From NCBI GenBank assembly GCA_914767885.1, contig CAJZBQ010000056.1:434001-498000 (forward strand): DNA of 64,000 bases, read 5' to 3'. The DNA is from Blepharisma stoltei (Eukaryota; Ciliophora; Heterotrichea; Heterotrichida; Blepharismidae). A program made the position numbers and the translations under genes. The notes beneath the pieces were generated by a model. It was not told the origin of the DNA, did no database searches, and saw only the letters and a program-made list of their open reading frames with translations. Each line of letters starts with the position of its first letter. Position 1 is the first letter of the stretch. Positions 33,442-44,744 of the stretch are shown here, piece after piece.

Positions 33442-34198
33442 CTATAAAAATTTATTTCCTTTATCTGGCTTACCTTTGGAGGATAAATAGATAATCCAGA
33501 ATGAATTTTCTTCAGAATTAAGCTTATCTTTGAAGTTAGAATACTCATCTGCTATATAAGAACGAAAGCTCCTCAGCCAATATTTGTCTTTTTCTTCTGT
33601 TTTCTTTTTGATTGGATCATTAGGCCTTATGGGCTTCCTGCCTCTTTTTCTATTCGAAGTGTAAGAAACGGGATCTGGAGTCTGAGGCTTTTGTTCTAAC
33701 TGCATCAACGAACAAAAAAATTTTGTTCTCTCACAGAGAGGGTTATTTTTCTTTAGAAATTTATATATAATTTTTAGTACATTTTTTTTCGAGATTTAAA
33801 AAAATTCCTAATTCTCAAAAATTGGAAATCAAATATTTATTTATTTTCTAAAATTTATGTTTTTAAAATGCAATTTGTTTAAAATTAAACAGAATTAGCT
33901 AGAGATTTCATTATACTAATTATCCCTTATATAAAAATTTTTTTGTTACTCACAGAGGCTGGGCTCTTGGGGCAAAAAAATAGGGATTTTTTCAATGGTT
34001 TGTTATGGGGAGTAAGAACTTGTTTAAGCTTTCGTCAAGGCTTAAATCTAACGTTGGTTTTAGGGGAAACTCGAGGAATTTGTCTGAGTTTGGTATGAAG
34101 CTTGTGTCAAGAAAATAATTTTCATCAATTTTGCTGTTGTCTGCAAACTGATGGAATGTAGGTTCGAAATTCAAAAAGTCGATATTGATGTTATCCAT
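33442..34198 (-). CDS. AT-hook-like nuclear protein, 146 aa, one IES
   Basis: 147 codons after removal of 33699-34014, joining SLNKF to LEQKPQTPDP. The N-terminal ~60 residues are acidic/hydrophobic (activation-domain-like). The middle has the AT-hook-like RKRGRKPIRPNDP with a KKK cluster (possible nuclear localisation). The C-terminal ~50 residues (KDKYWLRSFRSYIADEYSNF) are Trp/Tyr-rich. Function unknown; DNA binding is inferred from the hook only. Confidence 0.65.
33699..34014. mobile_element. decayed family-1 MITE as IES
   Basis: 316 bp; TA at 33697-33698 and 34013-34014. The poly-C end is lost; the hairpin cgaacaaaaaaattttgttc and the tandem end are recognisable. Confidence 0.82.
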
Positions 34199-34801
34199 TT
34201 ACTTAGCAATCGAAGTTTTCTTTTAAATATGATGAACTATATTGAATTCGAATCTAATTTATTTTCGTTTTTTTAAGGAAAATTCAAATTTAAAAAGAGA
34301 ATAAAAAATAAAATTTATAGGACTATAGAAATAATAAGCGAATTCAATACTGAATATTAAATATTTTATATATAAAAGTTTTAAATAAATTATAAAGGTA
34401 CTGATATCTTAAATGAGCAGCTTATTCTTAATTTAATTTGAATTAATACTATTTGAAACAGATTTATATTATATATTTAAAATTTTGAAAAACTAATTAT
34501 AATCACAAGTTGTATTATTTGTATCCATTCAATAATCGATAAAAACCGTAGTATTAATATTAGATTATATAATTTTTAAAGCATTTATCGCTCAATACTT
34601 ATTAGCAAAATCTAGTTTTGTACATAGAAGTAGGCTTTTCACTGCTATCACGCAGCAAAAGCAATTGCATATTGAATTTTGAATGCTAAATGCCCACATA
34701 ATTCAATAAAAACCTATAAGTTTCATTAAAATTGTCCTTATAAATTAAATTAGGTTCCAAAATAAAATTTTCATATAAGTCATAAAGTTATTTATAATTT
34801 A
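34199..34801. other. intergenic, AT-rich
   Basis: Nothing recognised. Confidence 0.5.
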
Positions 34802-37800
34802 TCAATTTCTTGCTGGTCTCTTGCTTCTTATTGCAATATTTTTATCCTCAATTTCTCCATCTTCATCCACTATTCTTGATTTTCTTTTTTTAGGAAAAAC
34901 TGTATTTATTGTAAGCATTTCTTCTGATTCCTCCATAGTAGTTTCTGGCTGTTCCTCTCCTGAGCTATCAGTTTCAGTATGATCAGAATCTTGGATTGCT
35001 TTGTTATTGACAGAAGAGTCCGAGTATTGATTTGTATCACTGTTATCAGTCCCGTCAAAATCCATATTTTTAGGGGATTCTTTACTCTAATCTATGCTTG
35101 ATATAGCTATTTTTTATTTAAATGATATAAGCTTATATTTATACTATTAATAATAGTATGATCTGGGGGTGTTTGAGGATTTGCAGACTTTTTTATAGCT
35201 TTAGGCATGGCAACATTAGGAGATGGAGGCTTTGCTGATTTTTTTACTGCTCTTGGTAATTCTTGGGTGGGCGATGGGGGTTTTGCCGATTTTTTGACAG
35301 CTTTAAGAGCCTGTGATGGAGCCTGAGGTGGGGATGGAGGTTTTGCTGATTTCTTTACAGCAACATAAGGCACATTTCTTGCAGGTTCTTCTTGAGGTTT
35401 TTTCCTTGGCTGAGTTCTCTTAGTTTTTTGCTTCTTCTCCAAATTGTTCCCGATTTCTAATACAGCTTCTCCATCTTCATCAGTCCCAGCCACAAATCCA
35501 TTTGAATGCTTTTGAGAGTTTTCTGTAGAAACAATCAATGAGTCTTCAGTTTCTTCAATTTTTGGAGGAATATAAATTTCATCATCATTATTTTCATTCG
35601 GCACTGATGATTTTTTAATGCATCTTTTCGATTTGTCCGTATCTTTATTTAAAACTTCATCTCTTCTCCTTACAAGCATTTTTCTAGCTCTATCTGTAGA
35701 CTGCACTGGTGGTGGCCTCGAAACTCCTACAATTTTACTGAGTGTATATAAAAATTGTTTTACAGGAAACATTAAATTTTCTACATCAGTTTCGTGTTCT
35801 TTTATTTTTTCTTCTATTTTTTCTGCATCTTTTGAAATCCTTTCGTACAATTCTCTAATTTGTGATGGTGATAAATAATTTTTACTGACAAAAATTGATA
35901 ACCCATCTAATATAGGGAAATTTGCTTTATCAGAGAAAGCAAAACTAATCCCATCTAGCAAAAATGAAAGAAATTTATCAGCTTGCTTTGGTCTCATTGG
36001 TCCAGCTCCTAAAGCATTTACAAATTTTCTTGCAAGCTCTTTCATTTTTGTGATATCATCTTCATCACCATTTCCTAAGCATTTTATCAGTGATTCCAGC
36101 ATAATATTGAATAAAATTCCTTCTTGATTATTTGTTCCTTGGGAAGTTTCTTTGGCTTTAAATGAATTTAATGCATGCTTTACTATGGTGGAAATAGCTC
36201 TTAATGCAGAATGCCCATAATGCGCAAAAAAACTACTAGGCAGTTGTGATGAAGTTATAGTAGGACACATACAGATTAGTCTTGCTATGTGCAGACAGAC
36301 CATTTGTGTGTGAGAGTCTGCGTCTTCCTTGCTTGTTTCTATTTTTGCACCTCTTTTAAAGAATGCACGAGGAGGAACAGAGACCATAGAAGTTTCAATT
36401 TCTAATGGAACAAGTGCCATGTACTCTTCAAGGGTTTCCCATAAATCATTGCTGACTTCATAATGTATAGGAGTATCTGCAGCTTTTTGCCCAGAAATCA
36501 CCATTAAAGTCTCACATAAATATTTAAAAGTGTATTTCCTGAGTTCTGGATCAGCATCTTGTTTAGCTAGCAGAGCTCCAAAATGTTCTATTATTTCCTT
36601 TCTTTTGGCATTGTATTCTTCGATACCAACAGGATGATTTGTGATCCTGTTTAAATGCCAAAGATTCCAGTAATATACAATTTCTAACTCCCCCTAACAA
36701 AAATGTTAATTTTTTTTATATATAAGTTATAGTAAATTTTTGTTTATGGAATTCAAATTCGCAAAAATTGCAAAGCAAATATTAATTAAATTTGTAAAAA
36801 TATTTTTTAAAATGAAGATAATTAAAATTAAACAGAATTATCATGAGATTTCATAATACTAATATCACTTATAATCAAATTTTTTATTGCTCATGATGGG
36901 TGGGCTTTTTACTCAAATTTTGGGATTTTTCCAATAGTTTTGCTCGTTCATGAGAGAGGGAGTAAGCAACGCAAGGTGAGTTGAACATTTTTTTGGCTGT
37001 CATTTACCTTCATGCTAGGCTAAAATATAAAAAATTAAAATTGTTTTTATAAAAAATTATAATAATTTTTATTATTTAAGCAAGTAGAAATTTTTATTTT
37101 ATTTAAAATAATTTTTTAAAATTTTATATAGGAGAGTTGTGTAATGAGAAATAACGGTTAAAAAGTCTTCAAAGCGGTCGTTTCCTAAATCATCTAGTAA
37201 ATCAGTAACTGCAATAAGCGATTCTGTTCTTCATAGCCATGTCTCTAGAACTCCTTCTTCTCCATCCAATACCCAATTGATAAATTCTTTTTTCAATCCC
37301 TGACTGCAATCATCAACTAGCTTTGTCATTTCTGATCTTGCTTCTTTCTGCAATGGATGTGCTTCTCTTGCGAATTTTCCTAAATCTCCTTTGCATATTT
37401 ATAATTATTAATAATTATTTAATATTTTCCAAGATGCAGAAAATAAATCTTGCCTAAAATGTATCTATTTCTCATGATCTTCCATAACAAATTTGAAAAG
37501 AAATTTTTTTAAATATTTTTGCATAGTGAGTTAATTTTAATTGGGAGCAGAGTAAGCATTGTCCAGCTTTCATTATGATTTCTCCATCAGAACTTTGCAT
37601 TAAAAGCTGCTTTAAAGTATTTATGAGCAGTGTAAAAGGCTCTTTCAAATCTTTAGAAGCAAGCGACGATAGCTCAAGGAAGTTAGGAATTTTCACTAAT
37701 TCCTTTGTCACCATAGGATCATTTCTATAAAAATTCAACAAATAAGGAAGATGGGAAATTATCGTTGTAGACAGCGCGATCATAGAATTTCTTTGCTTCT

Positions 37801-40122
37801 TATCAGGGCAGTGCTGGAGATGCTTTAATGCAGAAATAAGCATATTAATAAGGATTTCTCTATCATGTATTTCAAGTGGGGATGTGCCAGGTCTTGATGG
37901 GTCACCTCTTCTAAGGAGCTCACAAATAGCTTCCCAATCTCTCAGAACGCAAGTTCTATTTCAAAATGCTTTTACAAGTAAATCAACCCTATACATTTGC
38001 TTTTCTCCGAAATCTCTAAAGAATGCTATAATACTCAGCATATATTAAAGTAGCTTGGCGGATCGACCCACCCTCTTAACTCCTGTAGCTGATACTCTCA
38101 GGGTGCTGGAGACCTCGAGGAAGGGAGGTTGGCGTAAGATCTCTGTATCCAGCAAGGTTTTCTTGGAAAAAGCACAGCGGTAGTGCTGAGATGGCCATCC
38201 AAAGTTCAAGACAGTGATAAGTTTTGTCCTCATTAGTAAATGGAAAGGTATCCTGCAGTTCCAGAAGTAATTCTCTTCGTCAATTCAAATATTTCCCAGC
38301 ATGATACTAGTTGTTGCGTCCTGAGCTTTTCATCTTTCATTTTTCCTGACTGTTGGCCGGAAAATTCAACTATTTTCAATGGTGGGCATATATGTTTACG
38401 CGCGATATAGTGAAAAAACTCTTCCGACTACTGGGTAGCACGTGCAGGCCCTCTCGCAGAGCCAACCTTCTCGATGTCGTGAAGCTCGAATTAGCGAACT
38501 GGCGAGCAAGCGGGGAAGCGGGTAAGGAGACAAGGCTTCGGTAATTGCAGTGAGCCTCTATATAAGCTAAGGTAATGAGCTATAATACTCAACAAAGCTT
38601 TTTCAGCTGATAAATTTCTCCCTTGCTCAAGCCCAAGACCTCCAGTAGAAGTAGAGTCTTTGGGCAACTGCCCACCAAATGCAGAGGCTCCTACAAAATC
38701 ACTGACAGCATTTCTTACCTCTTCTGCATCCGCCCATAATAAAAATGAAACCATATCTTGTTCTTCTTTTGTAAGTTTTTCAGCTTTCACAAGTAGAGTG
38801 CATACTTTTATAGCTTCCACGCAGCATTTTGTTTCTATATCATGGCACATCTCTACAAGTCTCAGCTTATTTTTAGCAATAAAGTCTTTTAATTTGACTA
38901 AATTTGTTTCAATGCATGCTTTTGATAAGAAATTTAAGACATTTTCTCTGACTTCTGGAGCTTTGTCGTAGAGCATCATTCCCATAGTATCTAAAATTCC
39001 TTGGTTTAGATATCGAGTTCCATATTTATCAGCCCAGTATCCCATACTTTGTATACAAAGAGCTCTGATTTCCATCATAACATCCTTGCATCTAAAAGTA
39101 ACCACATCTTTAAAAATCGAATCCAAGGCCTCACTAATAATTTTCACCCTTTCATCAGCTTCTTTTTCTTGCTCTCTTAGCTTTTCTACACGCTCTTTAT
39201 CGCTTCCTTTATTCAGCTCAGTTGATATAAAAGTTTTCACTTTTTCAGCATCATGGACTTCTCTAACCAAAACGTCAATCAAAGCTTGGCCCATTGATAA
39301 AATTCCAGCAGTTGAAGTATGCCGAAGCGATCTAAGCTTACTGAATGTTAAACTTGACATTCAGCTGATTAAAAAGGTCAAAAGTGATCCATCATAAAGG
39401 TCATCATTTGCTTCTGATACAAGATGGACCCAAAAAAATTGAAAATTACTGTAGAAGTTTTTGAGGACTTTGTTTTTAGAGACTAAGGGATATTCTTCGT
39501 TTTCTTTTGCTAGGTCGTTGACACGGGAAACGAGGGCTTCCATCTCGTTTTTCTCAAGGTCGTCTAATGTGATTGTGTCTTTATTGAGGCCACAGGACTG
39601 CAAGAGAAAGGATAAAATTGACCCAAGGGCTTCGGTCTCATTTGATCTGTAATGCTTCATTCAGTCTATAACTAGGACTCTTAAGTGCACATTTTCGTTT
39701 TTTAGATATTCGTACAAGTTCTGTGAGTTTTGTAAAAATGACAGTGCGACTTGGTCTCGCTTTTTCTTTTGACTCCCCCAATTTTAAATTGGAATAAAAA
39801 GCTATTACATTTAAAAGGATTTAAATTTTCTGAAAATAAATTAAAACGTATTATAAATTGAATGTATTTTTGAATTTAAATCAAACTTGGAAGAATTAAT
39901 TTAAAATATTAATCGATTCAGCGCAAAATCTGTTTAAATAGCATTCTATTTGCACTTCCTTCATTAAATTGAGTTAAACTATAGATATAAATTATTTTTT
40001 TTTGACTTATATAAAATTTTAATTATAAAAATAATCCAATTAAATGGGATTAATTCACCTGAAAATCGAATTTTAGATATATTTCATTTCAGTTTAAAGG
40101 AGGAGTGAGCAGCTGAAGGCAT
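34802..40122 (-). CDS. SCC3: cohesin subunit SA/STAG (SCC3 homologue), about 1,294 aa, five to six IESs
   Basis: Start ATG at 40122 (MPSAAQKKKRDQ). The STAG domain matches animal SA proteins: LVIDWMKHYRSNETEALGSI, SKLRSLRHTSTAGILSM, FRCKDVMMEIRALCIQSMG, MLYDKAPEVRENVLNFLSKA. HEAT-like repeats follow, including LARKFVNALGA..RPKQADKFLSFLLDGISFAF. The C-terminus is disordered with four KKSAKPPSP-type repeats and a KKRKSR cluster. Removing IESs at 39773-40108, about 38028-38581, 37398-37467, 37018-37126 and 36687-36964 gives one frame. A sixth 89-bp AT-rich IES (35067-35155) would join a last acidic exon (34802-35064). If it is not real, the protein ends at 35107 (1,222 aa) and 34802-35065 is a separate 87-aa ORF. 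Role: sister-chromatid cohesion with SMC1/SMC3/kleisin. Confidence 0.9.
35067..35155. other. possible short IES (89 bp) near 3' end of SCC3
   Basis: TA at 35065-35066 and 35154-35155; extremely AT-rich. Removal joins PPDHT to MDFDGTDNSD in frame. Alternative: true stop at 35107. Confidence 0.5.
36687..36964. mobile_element. decayed family-1 MITE as IES in SCC3
   Basis: 278 bp; TA at 36685-36686 and 36963-36964. Junction TLRCLEIVYYWNLW matches SA family spacing. Confidence 0.87.
37018..37126. other. short IES (109 bp) in SCC3
   Basis: TA at 37016-37017 and 37125-37126; nearly pure A/T. Removal joins YTTLLY to SMKVNDSQKN. Confidence 0.8.
37398..37467. other. short IES (70 bp) in SCC3
   Basis: TA at 37396-37397 and 37466-37467. 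Removal deletes an in-frame TAG and joins YGRSWEI to CKGDLGKFARE. Confidence 0.8.
38025..38591 (+). mobile_element. retroposon with 13-bp TSD inside SCC3 (IES about 554 bp)
   Basis: Direct repeats GCTATAATACTCA at 38025-38037 and 38579-38591. GC-rich body; the 3' end GAGCCTCTATATAAGCTAAGGTAATG resembles the pre-tail of the 7040-7436 element. Removing one repeat plus the body restores ALLSIIAFFRDFGEK. The TSD contains TA, as needed for IES excision. Confidence 0.85.
39773..40108. mobile_element. family-2 MITE as IES in SCC3 (TGA-bounded)
   Basis: 336 bp with TIR CTCCcccaattttaaattgg / cagtttaaaggaggAG. Flanked on both sides by TGA (39770-39772, 40106-40108), not TA. Removal gives MPSAAQKKKRDQVAL in frame. 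Confidence 0.8.
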
Positions 40123-40135
40123 TAAAATTATAAGC

Positions 40136-40231
40136 CCCCAATTAGAATTTTGAATAAATATTGCTATATGGGGCAATTTAGTGATAAAATTTAAGGCTTG
40201 CTATTCCATTTTATTCCAATATTAATTGGGG
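40136..40231. repeat. 96-bp element with ~20-bp TIRs
   Basis: CCCCAATTAgaattttgaataa at the left and ttattccaatattAATTGGGG at the right, imperfectly inverted. No other copy in the window. Confidence 0.5.
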
Positions 40232-40576
40232 TGTTTGACAAAAATGAAATATCCTTAAACTCCACCCATTCGCTAACATTAAAAAAATTTAATCCTTGGA
40301 GCCATTTTCTTATTATTGCTTTGAGAATTGTTAAAGTTTATATATTTTCCTTTTTTTGTATTTAAAATACAATAACTAATTTATTTTGCAAATTTCATTA
40401 AAATCGTTAAATTATGAAATGATAATTGCTAAATTATGATTTTTGGCTATTCTTATTTTAAAATGTTGGTAAATATTCTTCCATCTACAGTATTTACTTG
40501 TTTTACCATGTCAAAGATTCTCTCAACAAAGAGAAACTGATAAATTAGCGTGAATTAAATGCAAATTAATTATCTA

Positions 40577-40838
40577 GCTCCCCACTTTGTGAGAAAATAG
40601 AACTATTGGGAAAATCCCTATAAAAGCCTATCCTTCGTGATCGAACAAAAAGTTTTTAATATATAAATTTTTTTTTATAAAAACAATTTTGATATAAAAG
40701 TTAAATTGCTATAATGAAATCTCTAGCTAATTCTGTTTTTAAACTACCTGCATTCTAAATAGCTAAAACAATTACCATAAAATTTTTATATAAATTTTAG
40801 AATAATAATTAAACCTCCGTGAGCGAATAAAGGGAGTA
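40577..40838. mobile_element. decayed family-1 MITE, intergenic
   Basis: 262 bp; TA at 40575-40576 and 40837-40838. Internal block gaaatctctagctaattctgttt and end cctccgtgagcgaat recognisable. Confidence 0.75.
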
Positions 40839-40921
40839 AGGTTTTACCCAAGTCTATTTTGATTCTTCGAAAATATATAAGCAGCTTTATTCCTCTTCCT
40901 AATGGTTATAATAAGTGGTAA

Positions 40922-41697
40922 ATGGAGTCTGAAGAAAGCATCATCAAAGTAAGCGTAAGAAATAACCCTGGAACTTATATCTTTGAAGGAAAAGAAAAGC
41001 TCAAAGCTAAAGGAAGTGTTTCATTCCATGCAATTGGTGGATCAATTGTGAACGCAGTAAAAGCATCTGACAGACTGGTGTCCTTAGATAATCAAAATAT
41101 GACATCGCGCAAATTTCTGGTCTCCCAAGTGAAAATATATCTCTTGCATATTTTAATTATGAGGTTTCCCTTGGTGAAATTATTCCAGCTCTATCAGAGA
41201 AGCAAGAGCCAGATGGTTTTTCCTCCCAGACTCCTGGCTTTAGGGAATGGAATTTTCAAGAAGGATATCGCTTACCCCAGACGGTGGACTGGGAGATTTA
41301 GGGTGCTGATTGAACCCAAGTTAGGGCCTGAGCTCTAAGAAGAGTAGTCGAAGCCCTAACTTCAAGACTGGCGGCCTCATTGGTGAGCAAAGTCCGAGGT
41401 AGCCACACCTTGGCGGGCCAGAGGAAAATGGCGTAAAATTTCCCCCGAGCGGAGCTGGAGGCAGATATAGTTTAGCAACCTGGTATGGACGTTAAATATA
41501 TAGAGTAATTAAGATTAAGATTAAGATTGGTTTCCTTAGGTTATGCAACTCTTACAAAGTTTGAGACTTCTTGTGTTGACGAAAAGGATTTTGATGGAAA
41601 ACCTAGAAAAGTCTATAAAGTTGTGCTTCAGTTAGCTAGAACTCCAGAATTCGATAACATCTATGAGCAGTTTGAAAAAAACAAAACTAAAAAATAA
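40922..41697 (+). CDS. Alba-domain nucleic-acid-binding protein, 107 aa, one IES
   Basis: 108 codons after removing 41087-41538, joining DRLVSL to GYATLTKFE. One Alba domain spans most of the protein: IIKVSVRNNPGTYIFEG..KLKAKGSVSFHAIGGSIVNAVKASDRLVSLGYATL, with the conserved A-[IL]-G-x-A-[IV]-x-x-A-V-type helix pattern and the loop before EFDNIYEQFE. Alba proteins bind RNA or DNA (RNase P/MRP, translation control in protists). The insertion falls between helix alpha1 and strand beta2, so unexcised copies are nonfunctional. Confidence 0.9.
41087..41538 (+). mobile_element. 5'-truncated non-LTR retrotransposon as IES in Alba gene
   Basis: Flanked by ggtgtccttag / ggtttccttag (11-bp TSD, one mismatch). 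Starts with an open frame ending at TAG near 41300 (SLGEIIPALSEKQEPDG... frame), then a GC-rich 3' region and a (TTAAGA)n tail (41511-41530). Excised via TA at 41085-41086 and 41537-41538. Confidence 0.82.
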
Positions 41698-41840
41698 TTA
41701 AAAACATAGATTTACCTTCATAATTAAGCTAAAAATTAATCTTGTATATTATAGAAATTACCAAAAAATATAGCTAAATTAGCTACAGAATCGCTTAATT
41801 TGTTAATAATTTCAGAAAATTTATATTCCGCATAAATAAG

Positions 41841-42809
41841 ATGGAAGAAGAGCCTCTAACTACTCCAGCAGCTGAATCTCCTATAAAATCTCCAGGTATT
41901 GACCGAGATGACAAAATAACAGTTCATGTGAAGCCTGTAGGAAATGCTCCTATCCTAAAAAAGAGCAAATTTAAAGTCTCAGGCTTAGAACAATTTAATA
42001 CAATAATTACTTTTTTGAGGAATCAGATTAAAGCGAAAGATATATTCCTGTATATAAACTCGTCGTTTTCACCACCTCCTGATGCTATTAATTGAATGCT
42101 TTCTTAGCCAGGGTATGACTGGAGGTCATGTCCTGGCTGAGACACCATATTTAAAGTATATCCGACAAGGTTTTGCCAATCAAAAATTGACAGTATGCTA
42201 GGCAAGCAATTTCATGTCGTTTCAGAGCATAACTCAAGTCCGGTTTCAGATTTAGATTTTAACTCGAGTGGAAGGAGAGGTACATAGTAAGAAAGGGGAA
42301 GCGCAGCAAGCCAGCAGATAATAAATCGACTAATCTGGTAAATCCTTAACGTGAAACCTAGATCTACACTCCGGGATTTGAACTTTTCCCTTTTGCCGAA
42401 AGTCAGCAGAAGTTCCATTTTTTAAGATATTTGTGCTTTCAAATTGCACGAAAACCAAGCTGCCACAGAAGTCATTTGTCCGCTCACTCAACAATGAACT
42501 GAGTAGCAAGGAGAAGGTACAATAAGAAAAGCAAAGACTTCGGATATCCCATAGTGTCAGGGGCCGAAGGAGGAGCAAAATGGTTTCGATCCTTTTCTGC
42601 TAGGAGAATCATTCCAATCCAAATCCAGCTTGGACAAAAGTGGCGAAAATTTGATAAACCCTTATGGGCAGTTGGTGGTTGCACTACCAATAGACAGAAG
42701 CCACCCTTTAATTAAGATTAGGATGCTATTTATTGGGGATTTATTTTCTTGTTTCAAAGTTGGAGGAGAATTGATTGTTAATTATGCGATAGTCGAAGCA
42801 TGGGGTTAG
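41841..42809 (+). CDS. ATG12: ubiquitin-like autophagy protein ATG12, 108 aa, one IES
   Basis: 109 codons after removing 42091-42732. A 25-residue acidic leader precedes a ubiquitin-like fold: KITVHVKPVGNAPILKKSKFK, EQFNTIITFLRNQ, LYINSSFSPPPDAI, then GDLFSCFKVGGELIVNYAIVEAWG. The C-terminal Gly needed for conjugation to ATG5 is the last residue, so no processing is required, as in other ATG12s. The junction DAIIGDLFSCF matches the family. Needed for LC3/ATG8 lipidation during autophagosome formation. Confidence 0.95.
42081..42735 (+). mobile_element. retroposon with 14-bp TSD as IES in ATG12
   Basis: Direct repeats gatgctattaattg (42081-42094) and gatgctatttattg (42722-42735), one mismatch. 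GC-rich body with tail ttaattaagattag. Excision TAs are 42089-42090 and 42731-42732, inside the duplicated target. Confidence 0.87.
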
Positions 42810-43265
42810 TTAAAGATCAGAATTCACAAATTAATAATTATTATCATAATTTTAATAAAATCGAGATTCCAGCTAAATTCAGCCAATAGCTTCTTATTGA
42901 TTATTAAAGCAAATTTGCAATACTGAAATGGTTCTAGAAATATTTATCAATATTTATTTACATTAATTCATTATAAAACATTATGAATATACCTAATTAT
43001 TTGTCTATGAAAATTTACACAATCTTTATCTGCTTTAATTTTATAAAAATCCTTATAAAATCCTCATGTTTTGTAAATCTCGACTTCCATAATTTCTCAT
43101 CACCATATTCAGTGACATCATATCATCAGGCCTTATATTCTTTATTCTCTACTGTTCTTCACATCCATCGATTATATTTTTAGCAATTCTCATCTAATAT
43201 CCGTCAAAAACTCCTGTTTGTATTACAAATTCTTTTTTGATCAATGGAATCTGACTTATAAAATT
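42810..43265. other. intergenic, AT-rich
   Basis: Nothing recognised apart from an alternative upstream ATG of the ceramide synthase at 43218. Confidence 0.5.
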
Positions 43266-44694
43266 ATGGCCGAAAAACAGCTTGGAGATAACGAGACCAT
43301 GCCTAAGCGGTTTCCAATCACTGAGATCATTTTATCCATCATTGGAAAAAGCAAAATGCAGCTGATTTTCTTTCTCATCTTTTTGCTGTTTTTCCCATTT
43401 CTTGCTCCGTTCTTAAAGGATTTCGATGCAGTCGTGCAGATGAGAATTGCTCAGAACCCGAATTACAACTGGCCACAATACGAGGATTTATGGCTAGCTT
43501 GTTATACCTGTGTGATCCTTATATGCATCCTCTTTTCGATGAAATTTTTATTGAAATCTTTTTCTGAACGAATTATTGCTCCTAAATACACAGGAAAAGA
43601 AAGGATTGTAAGAAGTGAAAAACTAATTGAATCTTTATTTAAGACGCTTTATTTTACTTTTGCTTTTGTATTTGGCTATTGGGTTGCTAACTCCCCCCCC
43701 CCCCCCTCCGTGAGCGAACAAAACCATTAGAAAAATCGCTATTTTTTGACCAAAAACCCACCCTCCGTGAGTGAACAAAAATTTTTTTTAATAGAAAAAA
43801 TTTTAATGGAAAAAAAATTTTGATATATAAGTGATAATTAGTATAATGAAATCTAGAGCTAATTCTGTTTAATTTTAAACAAATTGCGTTTTAAAACATA
43901 AATTTTGCAAATTAAATTAATATTTGCTTCCCAATTTTTGCAAATTAGGATTTTTTTTTAAATTTCGAAAAAAATATTTTTTTTATAAAATTTATATATA
44001 AATTTTTTTTTAAAAAAAAAAATTAACCCCCCTCCGTGAGCGAACAAAATTTTTTTGTTCGCTCACGGAGGGGGGGGGGAGTAAGGACTCTTATTGGCTT
44101 TCACCTTCACTTGGTGGGCATGGGAGTGTTGATGAAATGTGGAGAGATTTTCCATTCCAAAGCTATGAAACTTTTCCTTACATCAGGCAGTACATTTTGA
44201 TACAGCTCGGGTATCATGCCCAATCATTTATAGTTCATATTTTCAGCAAGCCGAGAAATGATTTTATGGAAATGCTTTTGCATCATTCGATGACTGTATG
44301 GTTGGTAACATCAGCATATATGATGAACTGTGTTGTTGTATCGCATCTCGTCCTATATACTCATGACTTATCTGACCTCTTTGTATGTTTGACAAGAACT
44401 CTGATGGATACGAGGCATAAATATATTACTTTTGTGACATATATAGGCATTATGATTACATGGGCTTATATGAGACTTTACATTTTCCCATTTGACTTAA
44501 TGAGAGTAGGAAGCTACTACGGCAACCCAGTTGCCCATGAAGTTTATGGCTTAGGAATTTTGTCAGCAATGGTCCACGTTTTGCTTGTGCTGCATATCTA
44601 TTGGTATATTCTCCTCATAAAAATGGGTTTTAAGTTCATCAAGTCCGGAGATCCAGTTGATACTCAAAGGAAGCTTAATGAAGAAGCTAAATAA
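43266..44694 (+). CDS. ceramide synthase (TLC/Lag1 domain), 344 aa, one IES
   Basis: 345 codons after removing a MITE (43690-44083), joining FGYWVAKDSYWLSPS. Multi-spanning membrane protein. TM1 lies at about 25-50 (MQLIFFLIFLLFFPFLAPFL); the TLC domain has the Lag1 motif around IQLGYHAQSFIVHIF..RNDFMEMLLHHSMTVWL with the catalytic di-His. The C-terminus is short and cytosolic, ending RKLNEEAK. It N-acylates sphingoid bases in the ER. No homeobox-like domain. Start chosen at MAEKQLGDNE; an upstream ATG at 43218 would add 16 residues. Confidence 0.93.
43690..44083. mobile_element. family-1 MITE as IES in ceramide synthase
   Basis: 394 bp; TA at 43688-43689 and 44082-44083. Tandem end on the left. 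Confidence 0.93.
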
Positions 44695-44744
44695 ATATTA
44701 GAATAACTTTTTGAAAATTAATAAAGAAACCAAGATTAGCAAAA

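Larger units (their letters stand above)
40123..40921. other. divergent intergenic region with element remnants
   Basis: Between SCC3 (minus) and Alba (plus) starts. Holds the small element 40136-40231 and a decayed family-1 MITE. A short open minus-strand stretch near 40245-40340 might be an extra 5' exon of SCC3, but nothing confirms it. Confidence 0.45.

Noticed and set aside
42360-42400. tRNA-like gttcaaatcccgg motif on the minus strand of the ATG12 retroposon
   Set aside because: Only a T-arm-like string; no acceptor, D or anticodon arm pairs with it.
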